Assembly: GCA_005408345.1 (NCBI GenBank)
Contig: SEMN01001367.1
Location: forward strand, 1-64,000
Direction of reading: 5' to 3'
Length of the DNA: 64,000 nucleotides
Origin: Macquaria australasica
Lineage: Eukaryota > Chordata > Actinopteri > Centrarchiformes > Percichthyidae
Below, in pieces: positions 29,206 through 39,130 of the stretch (within the stretch, counting starts at the first letter, position 1; each line of letters starts with the position of its first letter). The notes under the pieces are model-generated. The model ran no database searches and had not been told where the DNA came from. It worked only from the letters and a program-made list of their open reading frames with translations. The position numbers were made by a program, and so were the translations under genes.

Positions 29206-29858
29206 TAGAATTAACACCATTAAGAGGATTCAGCCCATGTCTGAGTGGATTGTATATCTTCATTAAGAATTTCTTTAACTGTTTCCCAGTGCAGTCCTTT
29301 CACATCAAGGTACTTCTCAGCTGATTTGACAATTATTTTGATCCTTTCATTTCGGCTCTTCGACTGTGCCGAACAGTTGACTATCTCCGCCATAAATAGG
29401 ACAAAATCATTCTTCTTCACTATGAGTGTGTCTTCCTTTAGTTTATCGCATCCTTCACATTTCCCTGTGTCTTTACTCCTAGTGTCATTTTGTCTTGTCA
29501 CCTGCATGAAAATGTATACAATGAATATCGAAAATAAATTAATTTATGCCACAATAAATATATATCTATGAGGTGGAACAATTTGCTGTGGACTCTCTCT
29601 TCAGCCCACATCTCTTGTAAACTGAAACAAAACAAAAAATTAAATGACATTATGTCGCTAATCTGAACATTTTGATATAATCATCAAATTACATTGCGCC
29701 TATAATACATGGTGCAATCAAAAGCAATTTAAAGTGCGACATCAATTTATTTAAGCCTGATAGTCTGATAGTAGGTGTGGCATGAATGTGGCTGAAGTCA
29801 ATTGGATGAGTGTCATCGTGAGTGAGTACTAGTTGGCAGCATTGCTAATTAACACTCG

Positions 29859-30646
29859 GTGAAGATGAACCCTCAACTGCATGAGGAGATTTTGCTCTAT
29901 AAAGTTCATGGCAAATATAAAAGTGAAATGACAAGAGCGCAAAAGTTGGAAATTCGACGAAAAGCGTCCAAGTATCATGTTGAAGGTAAGTATCATTTTG
30001 GCCTGCAGGCTAGCTGGATTTATGTAAGGACTTTTGACATTCTTTTCTAATTTGTCAGTTTCTCAACCTCATATGCCACTAAAAGTAGAAGAATGTGTTC
30101 AACAAGAAGGAATAACAGAAAAAGGCAAAAAAAAAGAAATAAAAGACATGTTATAGTCAATGGAATAGCCTATGTTAAAATAGCACGTTTTTTAGGATCA
30201 ATCAGTAAATTGTCGTGCAACATAGATAGATGAAGAGATAGAGAGCTGATTTGGGCATATGAAGTAAGTATTATGTCAAGGCCCAGATGCCCCAAAAGCC
30301 AGCTGCCAAAAGGTGCCATTTCACCACAACTCCTTCAAGAGCCCATGCTCTATCTATCTATCTATCTATCTATCTAGAGCAACAGTAGGTTTGTTTGGCA
30401 CCAATATTTCCTTGTAAACTATTGAAAATCTTAATGTATATGACTATGATATGTGTAGGCCTAATTAGTAGTTTTTCATTACTAAAGGAGCCTGTTTATT
30501 ATTTTTATCGATAAACTCAAGTTATGGTATGTTACAAGTTCATTAATTTTATAATTTATCTTCTAGGAGGAGCACTGTATTACATGAAGGGACCTGGTGG
30601 AGACACCAAAACAAAAGTGGTTTCTGGTGTAGAAGAAGCCAACACT
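29859..30646 (+). pseudogene. Two exons of an H2C2-integrase-like gene
   Basis: Exon 29859-29985 starts at an ATG and ends GAAG/gtaagt. Exon 30567-30646 follows 'ttctag' and ends ACT/gtgagg. The joined frame is kept and reads about 69 residues: a helical start (HEEILLYKVHGKYKSEMTRA), KLEIRRKASKYHVEGGALYY, then KTKVVSGVEEANT. This is the pattern just before the zinc-binding H2C2 module of integrase-type proteins (Gypsy/Ginger-derived). The following zinc module and catalytic core are not found here; a retroviral LTR begins shortly after. The pattern is seen, the family assignment is inference. Confidence 0.5.
30349..30376. repeat. (CTAT)n microsatellite
   Basis: About six perfect tetranucleotide units, bounded by gctct and agagc. 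Confidence 0.85.
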
Positions 30647-30799
30647 GTGAGGGCAAAATTTCTCTTTTCCTCTTTACTAGATATGTTTAGTGTGATAAAT
30701 TTCTCTCTTTATGTCCACTAGATATGTTTAGTATGATAACTTGTTTTTCTTGTCAAATCAGTCTTAATTCTGTACACTTAGATAATTTCTGTTTTGGGT

Positions 30800-31264
30800 C
30801 ATCTCTGTTTAAGGTACATTGGTATCTTGGTTGGTTATAGCAGGAGGACAAATTGTTCGTAATCAGGGGAAAGGACAGCTGCAGTCTGGGGAACAGTCTG
30901 CCCTGGGTTTCCAGCCTTGGGCAGGGAAACTTAGCTGGAGACAGACTATCTTTGTTAGAGGGGATTCTGTACTCTGATATGTCTGTCTGTGTATTGTAAG
31001 GTTAAAAGTATGTGACAGCATCTTCACTTCTTTGTCAGAGCTTCGTATGCATTTTGGTGTATGATCTCTGTCCTTCAGCTGAAATCGGATTGACTCTGTG
31101 TGCTCGCCTGCACTCCCCTTTCATTTACTTTTTTTTTATCCTTATTTACCATTTCATCTGATTGTTTCATTCTTTTCATAATTAAATATACAAAAGACAA
31201 CGGCTTGTTGGATCTTCATTTTATTTGTTCACTTCTCCAAAGGAAATACACAATTTCCACCACA
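30800..31264 (+). mobile_element. Endogenous retrovirus 5' LTR
   Basis: The 3' boundary is set at CA (31263-31264), four bases before a tRNA primer site. An ATTAAA polyadenylation-type signal is at about 31180-31190, followed by a GT-rich run. The 5' boundary is not clear; it lies between about 30790 and 30840. No second LTR is seen downstream, so the provirus is truncated. Confidence 0.7.
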
Positions 31265-31268
31265 AACT

Positions 31269-31287
31269 TGGCGACGAGGATGGGATT
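31269..31287 (+). promoter_or_regulatory. Retroviral primer-binding site, tRNA-Ser
   Basis: TGGCGACGAGGATGGGATT is complementary over 19 bases to the 3' end (including CCA) of vertebrate tRNA-Ser of the GCU type, as I recall that tRNA. Position directly after the LTR fits minus-strand primer use. Confidence 0.75.
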
Positions 31288-31702
31288 AGACGTTTGATCT
31301 GGACGCCGTAGAGAACAGAAGCCGGCTTACGTAGGAGGATTCCTCCCCACGGGTGAGAAGCTGTTCTCGGGCGGAGTCCTGGTCTTCGCTCCAATCCTGG
31401 ATTTGGGGAACAGAACTCCCACGGTGAGAAGTGAACAAATAATTGTGTTGTATATTAGTAGAGGGGCCTCACAGAGTTAATCTGGGGGAACACTGGTGAA
31501 ATCTCGCATAAGGGATTGGTTTTGTAGTATCACGGAGGTATCGGTGCATCCAGTTTGAAAGAATTGGACTGGTATCCTGTGAGGCAAGAGACGAAACGAC
31601 CTATGCAGACAGACGTGTCTTGGTTAATGTTGTAGTGTTCGAGAGTGACTGGTGTATCCGCCAGATAGGTGGACCAGTATACAAGAGACAAATTAATCAG
31701 AG

Positions 31703-31915
31703 ATGGGCAAAAGTCAGAGTAAAGTGCCTGGGGGGAACACGGGTCCCAGAATCCTTCCACCAATCATAAAATATATGACCGAAAAAGACGAAACGTCTAT
31801 GGGGCAATTTGATAAGTGGGTGGAATTGGGTTTTCCAAAAAAGGGAAGTTTTAGTCTTAATCAGCTAAGCCAGCTAAAGGCGTGTTTGGAAACGAAAAGA
31901 GCAAAAAATGAGTGA
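31703..31915 (+). pseudogene. Truncated retroviral gag start
   Basis: A 70-residue ORF lies about 415 bases after the primer site. It begins Met-Gly-Lys-Ser with a Ser at position 6, a myristoylation-type signal typical of retroviral matrix proteins, followed by a basic, helical segment. It ends at a stop at 31913-31915; no further gag, pol or env reading is visible downstream. It is a remnant only. Position after LTR and PBS gives the assignment. Confidence 0.65.
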
Positions 31916-32208
31916 GTAAGTAATGGCATAAGCTTCTAAGAGCTACGAGTGTCAATAGACTTTGGAGAATTTTGAAAACACCATTTGAAGAATAGATACC
32001 ACAACTGCAAAATCGAAGCGTGACTTTCTACTATAATTAATCTCTAGCTGTTAGAATCCAAACTGCAGTAATAAGTATAAATATCAATTTAAGTGAAAAC
32101 ATAAATGTATACAAAACTGAAAACTTCAATGTGATTAAAGCTGTCAATTTTTCACATGCTTATTATTATTATTGTTATTAATAATAATAATAATTTTATT
32201 TTTTGTAG
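31916..32208. other. Unassigned AT-rich DNA
   Basis: No element recognised. It ends in a short ATT/AAT repeat before an exon-like acceptor. Confidence 0.3.
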
Positions 32209-32507
32209 GTTTTGATTCAGTGGTTGCAAAGCAACAGCAACATGTGCTGATACCGAGCAGAATCTGTGCTTCTGAAGAGCACATCTTCCAAGGAAAAGAA
32301 AAGGTACAGGACATTGCTTACGTTGTGGGTGTGCAAGCATGCCTATGTGCAATATCACTAAATCCATTCTGCCAGGCATATAGTGGTTTTGCAGGTCAAG
32401 ATGACATCACTGTAATGATGGAATGTGGCACTGGTTCATTTACAGATAATTTTCTTTTTTCCAGAGCTGCAGAGATGATAACAGGTGACACAGAAAGCAC
32501 AAAAGAG
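32209..32507 (+). pseudogene. Exon-like ORF, product not recognised
   Basis: A 299-base segment lies between 'tttttgtag' and AAAGAG/gtaaca and is open throughout. It encodes about 99 residues with composition like real protein: KQQQHVLIPSRICASEE, VQDIAYVVGVQACLCAISL and a MMECGTGSFTDNFLF segment. A further possible exon at about 33171-33303 follows 'aactgcag' and reads TKFDGRLKIPTVLSMDKED before a stop. I do not recognise either. They may be parts of the integrase-like gene seen at 29859 and 35988, or unrelated. Confidence 0.4.
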
Positions 32508-33429
32508 GTAACATTTTCATGCATTGCATGCATGTAAAAGAATAACAATGGAGCTGAATATAAGCCTAGTAGATGAATTCAATACAAAGATAATACATTG
32601 TGGGGTCCCTGAAACAATACAAAACAGTTCACACTAGGAAATACTAAAACAGTAAACATAAACAACCTTATGAATGTCATTTAGTCATTGTCAGTGTCAT
32701 TTATAAGATACACTATATCATATGAAGGTATTGTCTGTTGCTTGATCATGAGAGAATACAGCATCACTTCACTACTGTAACTTGAAGCAGCTTTTGTGCA
32801 CTCACAGGACACAACTCATAACAGTGCTCCTTTGATTGATTTGATTTGTATTGATCAAGCGCTGAATAGATATTTGTTACAACCATTTGTTTTAAGTAAT
32901 AATTAACATTAACCATTAAGGTAAATCTGATTATATACTGGCATTTCAAGGAACCCATGTTTGTTCATTCAATCACATACCCATTGCTTATTTCTGTAAA
33001 CAGAATTTGACTTTAAGGTGTTGAATGACACAAATGTTGATAAAGACAGCATTTGTAGTTACAAAATATGATCTATGATGATGATGTACTGTAAATGCTG
33101 TACATATTTGAGGCCTTAGTTGGGAACATCATCAATATACGGCTTTGACCACACTTCTTTTTAACTGCAGGAAAACATTATTTTGAGAGATAGCATGGCT
33201 GCAGCTCACTGACAAAATTTGATGGAAGACTTAAAATTCCCACTGTCCTTTCGATGGACAAAGAGGACCCAACTGAAACCATCCAGGATCTGAAGAGCTA
33301 GGAAGGTGGTCATGATGAGGGTTCTCCAGCGGAACTTTTAACTTCTGTTTAAAAAAAAAAAAAAAAAAAGGACTATGAGACATTCTGCACCGAACTTGTG
33401 GATAAAAAGAATTACAAAGTTTTCTCCAG
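32508..33429. other. Unassigned DNA with an A-run
   Basis: Apart from the possible exon at 33171-33303, no gene is seen. A run of ~19 A at 33351-33369 may mark the 3' end of a retroposed copy, but no source is identified. Confidence 0.35.
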
Positions 33430-33910
33430 ATTTTAAGAAGAATGATTCATCCTTGTTGTCCAGACGTCCCTCTCCCTGGCAACGCTTTCCAGCTCCTCCT
33501 GGGGGACCCCAAGGCGTTCCCAGGCCAGATGAGATATATATAATCCCTCCAGCGTGTTCTGGGTCTGCCCCGGGGGCCTCCTACCAGTTGGACGTGCCCG
33601 GAAAACCTCTAAAGGGAGGCGTCCAGGAGGCATCCCAATCAGATGCCCGAACCACTTCAACTGGCTCCTTTTGATGCGAAGGAGCAGTGGCTCTACTCCG
33701 AGCTCCCTCCGGATGTCCGAGCTCCTTACCCTATCTCTAAGGGTGAGCCCAGCCACCCTGCGGAGGAAACTCATTTCGGCCGCTTGTATCCGCGATCTCA
33801 TTCTTTCGGTCACTACCCAAAGCTCATGACCATAGGTGAGGGCTGGAACGTAGATCGACTGGTAAATCGAAAGCTTTGCCTTCCGGCTCAGCTCCCTCTT
33901 CACCACCATT
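33430..33910 (-). mobile_element. RTE-type LINE 3' fragment
   Basis: A 158-residue minus-strand ORF encodes the C-terminal end of an RTE-clade protein: YVPALTYGHELWVVTERMRS, AEMSFLRRVAGL, RRELGVEPLLLRI and a Pro/Arg-rich tail. The family is common in fish. The copy is 5'-truncated near 33920, where an ATT repeat begins. Confidence 0.8.
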
Positions 33911-34948
33911 ATTAATATATATTATTATTATTATATTATTAATTTTCGAAACAAGGTTGTTTTTTCTGAGCTTCACAGCGAATAAAGGCATCAACCAATC
34001 ATGTTGTGCGGAACAGACATCACATCACATAAAGACAGTGAACTCAAGGACAACATGTGGAGCAGCACCGCCGGATGCAGGATAGTGAGTAGATTAGTTT
34101 ACTTTTGGATGTAGTAAATATTCACAGGCATTTCGAAGCACTAAAGTGGTAACATAATAATCATATTGTCAATTCAAATGAACAAAATAAATGCACACTT
34201 TCAAAACATAAAAGGCACACATCTATCTAAATCTGATTACCTACCAAGGTCTCTCCAGTCATTAGGATATCTTGTTTGCATTGCCTGAGACAACTATTAC
34301 TGTAAATGTCCTAATGCTGCTCTGACAAAAAGGTGGGCAGTGATCCCCTTTTTTACGATCCAGTTCACACCCTGCAGGGTTGCCAGGTATGGGAGGTAAT
34401 TTAAGTAGGTCTATTGAAGCTTCACATCAACCCCAAATCTGCCCGTAAATAGGTTATGTTATAATAATTGTATCTGGGAACTATGTGGTAACAATTTTCC
34501 ACATTTTCAAAGAATACATTTCAAACAAATAATACATTTAGTACTTACCTTGCCTTTGATACTCCTTCTCTCATGATGCCTCTTTCTCATAAATGATAAC
34601 AAAATATGCACTAGGTTTCCAAAATTTCAGCATATTGTCTTATGTGGGACTATTCGTACATAGGCTATATTAGACTATAAGGAGTCGTAAGTACATTATA
34701 CTAATTTTCAAATGTGACCATTAAAATAGCCAATCACCTCATGCCACTTGTGTCAAAGAGTCATACCCTTTCATAAGTGCTGTCTCTGCACACATTCAAT
34801 GGGCATGCTCGGCCAAGTTTCAATGGATAAATTAACTGAAAACACGTCATATATAATAATATTTATTCTGTAAATTAACAATGTGTGTCACAAAAACCTA
34901 ATTTAGTACATCAAGGACATACTGTGTGTATGTAGGCTGTGTATGTAT
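33911..34948. other. Unassigned AT-rich DNA
   Basis: Starts with an ATT/TTA microsatellite (33910-33945). No coding or repeat signal is recognised in the rest. Confidence 0.35.
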
Positions 34949-35165
34949 GGTGGTGCAGTGGTTAGCGCTGTCGCCACAGCAAGAGAGTTCTGGGTTTGAA
35001 CCCACCGGTCGGCTGGGGCCTTCCTGTGTGGAGTTTGCATGTTCTCCCTGTGTCCGCCTGGGTTCTCTCCGGGTATTCCAGCTTCCTCCCACAATCCAAA
35101 GACATGCAGGTTAGGTTACGACTCTAAATTGTGAATGTTTGTCTCTGTTTGTCAGTCCTGTGATT
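34949..35165 (+). mobile_element. tRNA-derived SINE
   Basis: The head carries RNA polymerase III promoter boxes: A box TGGTGCAGTGG at 34951-34961 and B box GGTTTGAACCC at 34993-35003. The body 'gtgtggagtttgcatgttct' and 'tccaaagacatgcaggttag' is the conserved block of a widespread vertebrate/fish SINE family. No 3' repeat was resolved. Confidence 0.85.
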
Positions 35166-35987
35166 GACTCACTCACTATACAATACAAAATATTAACCTA
35201 AAAATGTCAGAGAACATACCTAAAGCATAAAAGATTGTGTTTGTAAAATACACAGACATGTTATAAAAAGACAATGAAAAACATGCATCACTAAATGTGG
35301 AATCTGTAAATGCAACTAAGAATCGTATGCTGTCATATTTACAGGGTGGCACATCATCATCATATATCATAATGATCATCATAATGAATGTGATATATCA
35401 ACAAACAAGCAACACAAACACACACAGTACTCAACAATACAGAATAGAACAAAATAAATGTATAATAAATGTATTATTATTATTATTATAATAAATTATT
35501 TTTTTCTTTTTAGGTACACACAAACATACACAGACATGTGTCTGTCTTGGTGGAATATTTCATGTCCGATTGTTGATGTGGTTGCATGTGCATGATTGTG
35601 AAGTGGTGAGGTATCACGTACAAAGTACAGACACAAGTGTAGCAGGCTGAGATTTGTTTGATAATAGTGACCCCCCTCTCCTGTCGCCAAATTGCAGCCA
35701 CCAGACTGTTTGATCATTTTTCTGTATTGTGCTTACTGATTTCACAGCATTAACAATACATTGTATAGGGACATTCTAATCTGAATGCTGCATGCAGGTG
35801 AAAGAAAAGGTTACATTTCCAGCTCTCACTTCTCTTATCAGTGTTCACATTCCTCGTCTCAGCTGTCTCCACTTAAGTGTCAGTCAGCCATTACTCGTAA
35901 GGACTTTTCCATCCTGCTAACTGTTGAATATTGTTAACTGCCAAAAATACAGTATAATCTGGGCTGTATTTCATTGTTTCTTAACAG
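35166..35987. other. Unassigned AT-rich DNA
   Basis: Contains an ATT repeat at 35470-35500 and no recognised gene. It may be intron of the integrase-like fragment that follows. Confidence 0.3.
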
Positions 35988-36237
35988 CAACCTTTGGAGA
36001 GATGTGTATGAAAGTGTTCTTGATCTCTACTACACAATATTCATCCAGGTGGAGGCCGAAGGATTACTCAATACTGACCAAGAGATTGACCTGTATGCAC
36101 TACACAGGTGCTTCACACCACATATTCAGCATAATTTTCAGTGTTTCAAAAAGGCATGGAATCATCATGGACTGAGAACTGCAGGCCACCATTCACCTTT
36201 GCAGTTGTGGTTACTAAACCACATTTTTTTTAGATGA
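35988..36237 (+). pseudogene. Integrase-core C-terminal exon
   Basis: After a strong acceptor ('tttcttaacag') the exon encodes NLWRDVYESVLDLYYTIF, then EAEGLLNTDQEIDLYALHRC, and WNHHGLRTAGHHSPLQLWLL, ending in a stop at 36235-36237. The WRDV...LYxIF...L..LH..F..P.I...F...WN.HG.RT.G..SP.QLW pattern is the end of a DDE integrase core found in transposon-derived fish genes. The catalytic Asp residues would lie in upstream exons, which I did not find. Confidence 0.6.
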
Positions 36238-36261
36238 TGTAATGTATACCATCTCATCCCC

Positions 36262-36267
36262 TGGCTC

Positions 36268-36299
<32 letters not shown>
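36262..36299. repeat. (AT)n microsatellite
   Basis: About 14 uninterrupted TA units. Confidence 0.85.
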
Positions 36300-36302
<3 letters not shown>

Positions 36303-37700
36303 AAGATCCCGGTAAAAGCCCTATACAGGACTCACTGGACCAGCTCTCCGTTTAAAGGGTCCGATCTTCAGTTCTATGGAAATCTAATCCTATTAGAAAT
36401 TCTAAAGATATTTAAGCTGGTGTCGAGGAAACTCGCCTAGCTTCTAACTGCCTACATCCGGTCGTCTACCCTGCTTCCTCTGATAACTACACCCGACCGA
36501 GTAGCTTTGGTCATTGGATTTAGTTACCAGACACGCCCGTTAATGGCAGCTTTCCTCTTATAGATCCGTGCACTTGGTAAGTTGCTAGGTTTGGGTTAGA
36601 TGGCTTGGATACTAAGCCCTCAGGGTCTGTTTATGTCAGGGTCGGGGTTGTTAGTCTGTGTTTGTGTGACTTCCTGTTTTATTTTGGTAGGATTTTTGTC
36701 TCATCCTCTTGTTCCTGTTTAGTTTCCCGCCAATCCTAATCAGCCTAATGTGTTGCACCTGTGTCTCATTGTCTACCCTCCCAGCCCTATATATACCCAG
36801 TGTCTCTGCTCTCTCATTTGCCAGATAATCTTCGCCCTATGTGTGTTGTTATCCCGTATTCTTTGTGTTCTCCGTGCCACTTGTGTATGACCAGTTTTTG
36901 TGTTTCGACATCTCACTTTGCCTCTCCCTTTGGACACTTTTGCTCTGTGGACTTACCTTGCTATTGGGTAAATAAAAGCTCTAAACGTTTACTCGAGTCG
37001 AGTCTGCTTAGTGGGTCCAACCTCCCTGTGTGCTTGATAGTTTAACAATCTTTAGTGGACAAAAATTAGAATAACCTTTCAGAACCTTACAGATGTTGAG
37101 CACATAAACTTAACTTTTTACTATCATGATAAGCTATTAGCAATGAATGAGTGAACAATTTACTTTATAATAACTTTTAGGTTTATTGCAGGAGTTTAGC
37201 AAGGGTATAGCAACAGCTCTTAAAATCAATACTTCAATCAATCACAAAATAATAATCAAATACCTCTTTCTCTCTATAATGAATCTCCAAATATAAAATC
37301 TCTGGGTAGGAAAAGGGAGGCTAGCCTGGCCAGTGTTAACCTTCCATAGTCCTCCTGCCAAGGATTAGAGTCCTCGATGGAAAAACCAAAACTCAGTACA
37401 AAGTCCTAAAAGTTCCAAACAACTCTCCTCCTCTGCTGGCAAGGAGAGCTGAGGCTCCCCCGCTGTCCGATCTTGATCTCTTGGTTATCCTCTGTTTGTT
37501 GCCGATCTGTCGGAGTCCTCTAGTGCTGGCTGATATCCGATCCTTTTCTGTCCAAAGTATTCTTTTGCTGCTTGCACTGCTCTGAGACTCGAAGTCTCTG
37601 ACTTCTCTTTTTATTCTCTCCAACAGGCTACTCCCTTTCCCAGTTTCTCACGATTACACACTTTTTCTTAAAGCACATTTCATACTCACACTGATTACAC
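36303..37700 (-). mobile_element. Possible LTR, interrupted by a repeat
   Basis: On the minus strand a segment from about 37700 contains a TATA-like 'gaataaaaagagaa', then an AATAAA (in 'cctgcaataaacct', about 37190) and ends 'ccgggatcttaca' at 36303. A different repeat (36637-37045) interrupts it. LTR identity is a guess from signal order; no paired LTR or retroviral gene is visible. Confidence 0.3.
36637..37045 (+). mobile_element. Interspersed non-autonomous repeat
   Basis: Begins 'tgtcagggtcggggttg', contains 'cctgtgtctcattgtc' and 'ccctatatataccc', and has AATAAA near 36975. Composition and order resemble, in opposite orientation, the element at 14729-15137. Ends are not sharply defined. 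Confidence 0.45.
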
Positions 37701-38169
37701 ACACTTTTGTAAATCACATCTCATACACATACATGCCTTTATATGGTAGTTCCTTCCTTAACTATCTCACTCTGGAAAGTACTGAACATTTCTTCCACAT
37801 TACATCATGTGAACCATGACATGATTTCATACAGAGTGTTTATTAGTTCCTCCCTTCCCATATTCAGTGCATTAGTATTAGTGCAGTTTATTCTTAACTT
37901 ATTTTACCAAATGATTATTCTTTTCCATTTAAAATCATAATTTTCTGATTACAGTTATCATATAAACAATCACTTATTGCTTAACTGTTAGTCTTCTGTG
38001 TTCGAGTGTCCTGATTATACTGATTTACCAGTCTTGTTTGTGCTGTTTTCTCAGAAGCAATATTCTGGGGTCTCAATCTTACTTGACTATATATAAAGAC
38101 ATGCAAAATGATTCACCCATAGTGAAATGGCCTACACGTTTTGAACAGCTGTATTCCTTCTGTATTTCA
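37701..38169. other. Unassigned AT-rich DNA
   Basis: No gene or element is recognised before the GC-rich island. Confidence 0.3.
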
Positions 38170-38324
38170 GGTTGGTGAGGATTATGGGGGAAGGACCCAG
38201 TCCACACTGTCACAGTTTGCCTCTCAGTGCCTTTCTGCAGCCACACTCTTCCCCTGCCCTCTGCATTACTCCTAGTAGGGCGTGGGCTGACACTTGGCAC
38301 ACATTTGAATCGGTTTCCCAAACA

Positions 38325-38510
38325 GCAAATCCCTTCCACCGCCCCCCCTGTCAGAAAGCGGCCCCTTTGTCATCCCCCCCTGTCAGAAAGCGGCCCCTTT
38401 GTCATTCCCCCTTTGTCATCCCCCCCTGTCAGAAAGCGGCCCCTTTGTCATCCCCCCCTGTCTTTGTCATCCCCCCCCTGTCAGAAAGCAGCCCCTTTGT
38501 CAATTTGACA
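38325..38510. repeat. C-rich tandem repeat, ~33-bp unit
   Basis: Units of 'cccctgtcagaaagcggccc' followed by 'ctttgtcatcc' are repeated about four to five times with partial units in between. Confidence 0.85.
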
Positions 38511-38580
38511 ATTGTGAAACAAATACGTCCCCGTTTGTCAGCATGCCAAACATCAAGCGGTTTCCCGAACGTCAAAATCG

Positions 38581-39053
38581 CGAGGGATAGAGCAGCGTTC
38601 ATGGCTGGCTGTGGACGTGATACACTACCTCCAGAGATTTCAGGGGCTCATCAGCTTAGCCTTCCCGGCAGAGAGTGTGCGATCCTCTGCCTAAAACTCG
38701 CTGAGCAACGGCCTATGGAGGACCGTGATTTTTATTTTATTTTAAATTTAATTCAGCAGGGGGGGGAGAGCTTCAGTGTTATGCGCAAAGGATAGAGCAG
38801 TGTTCATGGCTGGCTGTGGACGTGATTCACTACCTCCAGAGATTTCAGGGGCTCATCAGCTTAGCCTTCCCGGCAGAGAGTGTGCGATCCTCTGCGTAAA
38901 ACTCGCCGAGCAACGGCCTCTGGAGGACCGTGATTTTTGATTTAATACGGTGCCCTGGAACTGGCTGATGGGCAGAGGGGCCCGTGTGTCACGGGCTCAC
39001 CCCGGTCTCATGGAACTGGCTGACGCGCAGAGGGGCCCGTGCGTCACGGGCTA
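38581..39053. repeat. Duplicated segments left of the recombinase gene
   Basis: Two ~150-bp copies starting 'gatagagcag(c/t)gttcatgg' lie at 38586-38735 and 38791-38940, nearly identical. A ~45-bp unit ('ggaactggctga...cacggg') is then repeated at 38952-38995 and 39011-39051. The 150-bp unit is distantly similar to the left inverted repeat at 39048-39130. Confidence 0.8.
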
Positions 39054-39130
39054 TGAACGCGCTTCACAGCCTCAGAGATGTCAGCTGCGCTTTAGCAGAG
39101 ACAGCCCGGCAGACAGTGCGTCTCCCGTGC
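39048..39130. repeat. Left inverted repeat of the recombinase element
   Basis: Matches the reverse complement of 41875-41957 with about ten differences over ~83 bases. The last recombinase exon reads into it (stop at 39092). Confidence 0.88.

Larger units (their letters stand above)
25605..29510 (-). mobile_element. Nimb/I-type LINE with RNase H, degenerate
   Basis: Minus-strand LINE: end of ORF1 (29220-29507), endonuclease (28101-29165), RT (27126-28104), then RT thumb, RNase H and a Cys-His tail (25612-27186). The RNase H domain places it in the I superclade; similarity to the fish Nimb group is my recognition, not a search. At least four frameshifts are present (near 28895, 28100, 27850 and 27150), plus a 40-bp inversion at 29166-29205. 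No 3' UTR remains; the next LINE abuts its stop codon. Confidence 0.82.

Noticed and set aside
34949..35020. Functional tRNA gene
   Set aside because: A and B boxes are present but no cloverleaf can be completed and the SINE body follows.
38325..38510. CRISPR-like array
   Set aside because: Repeats are contiguous C-rich units with no unique spacers, in a vertebrate genome.
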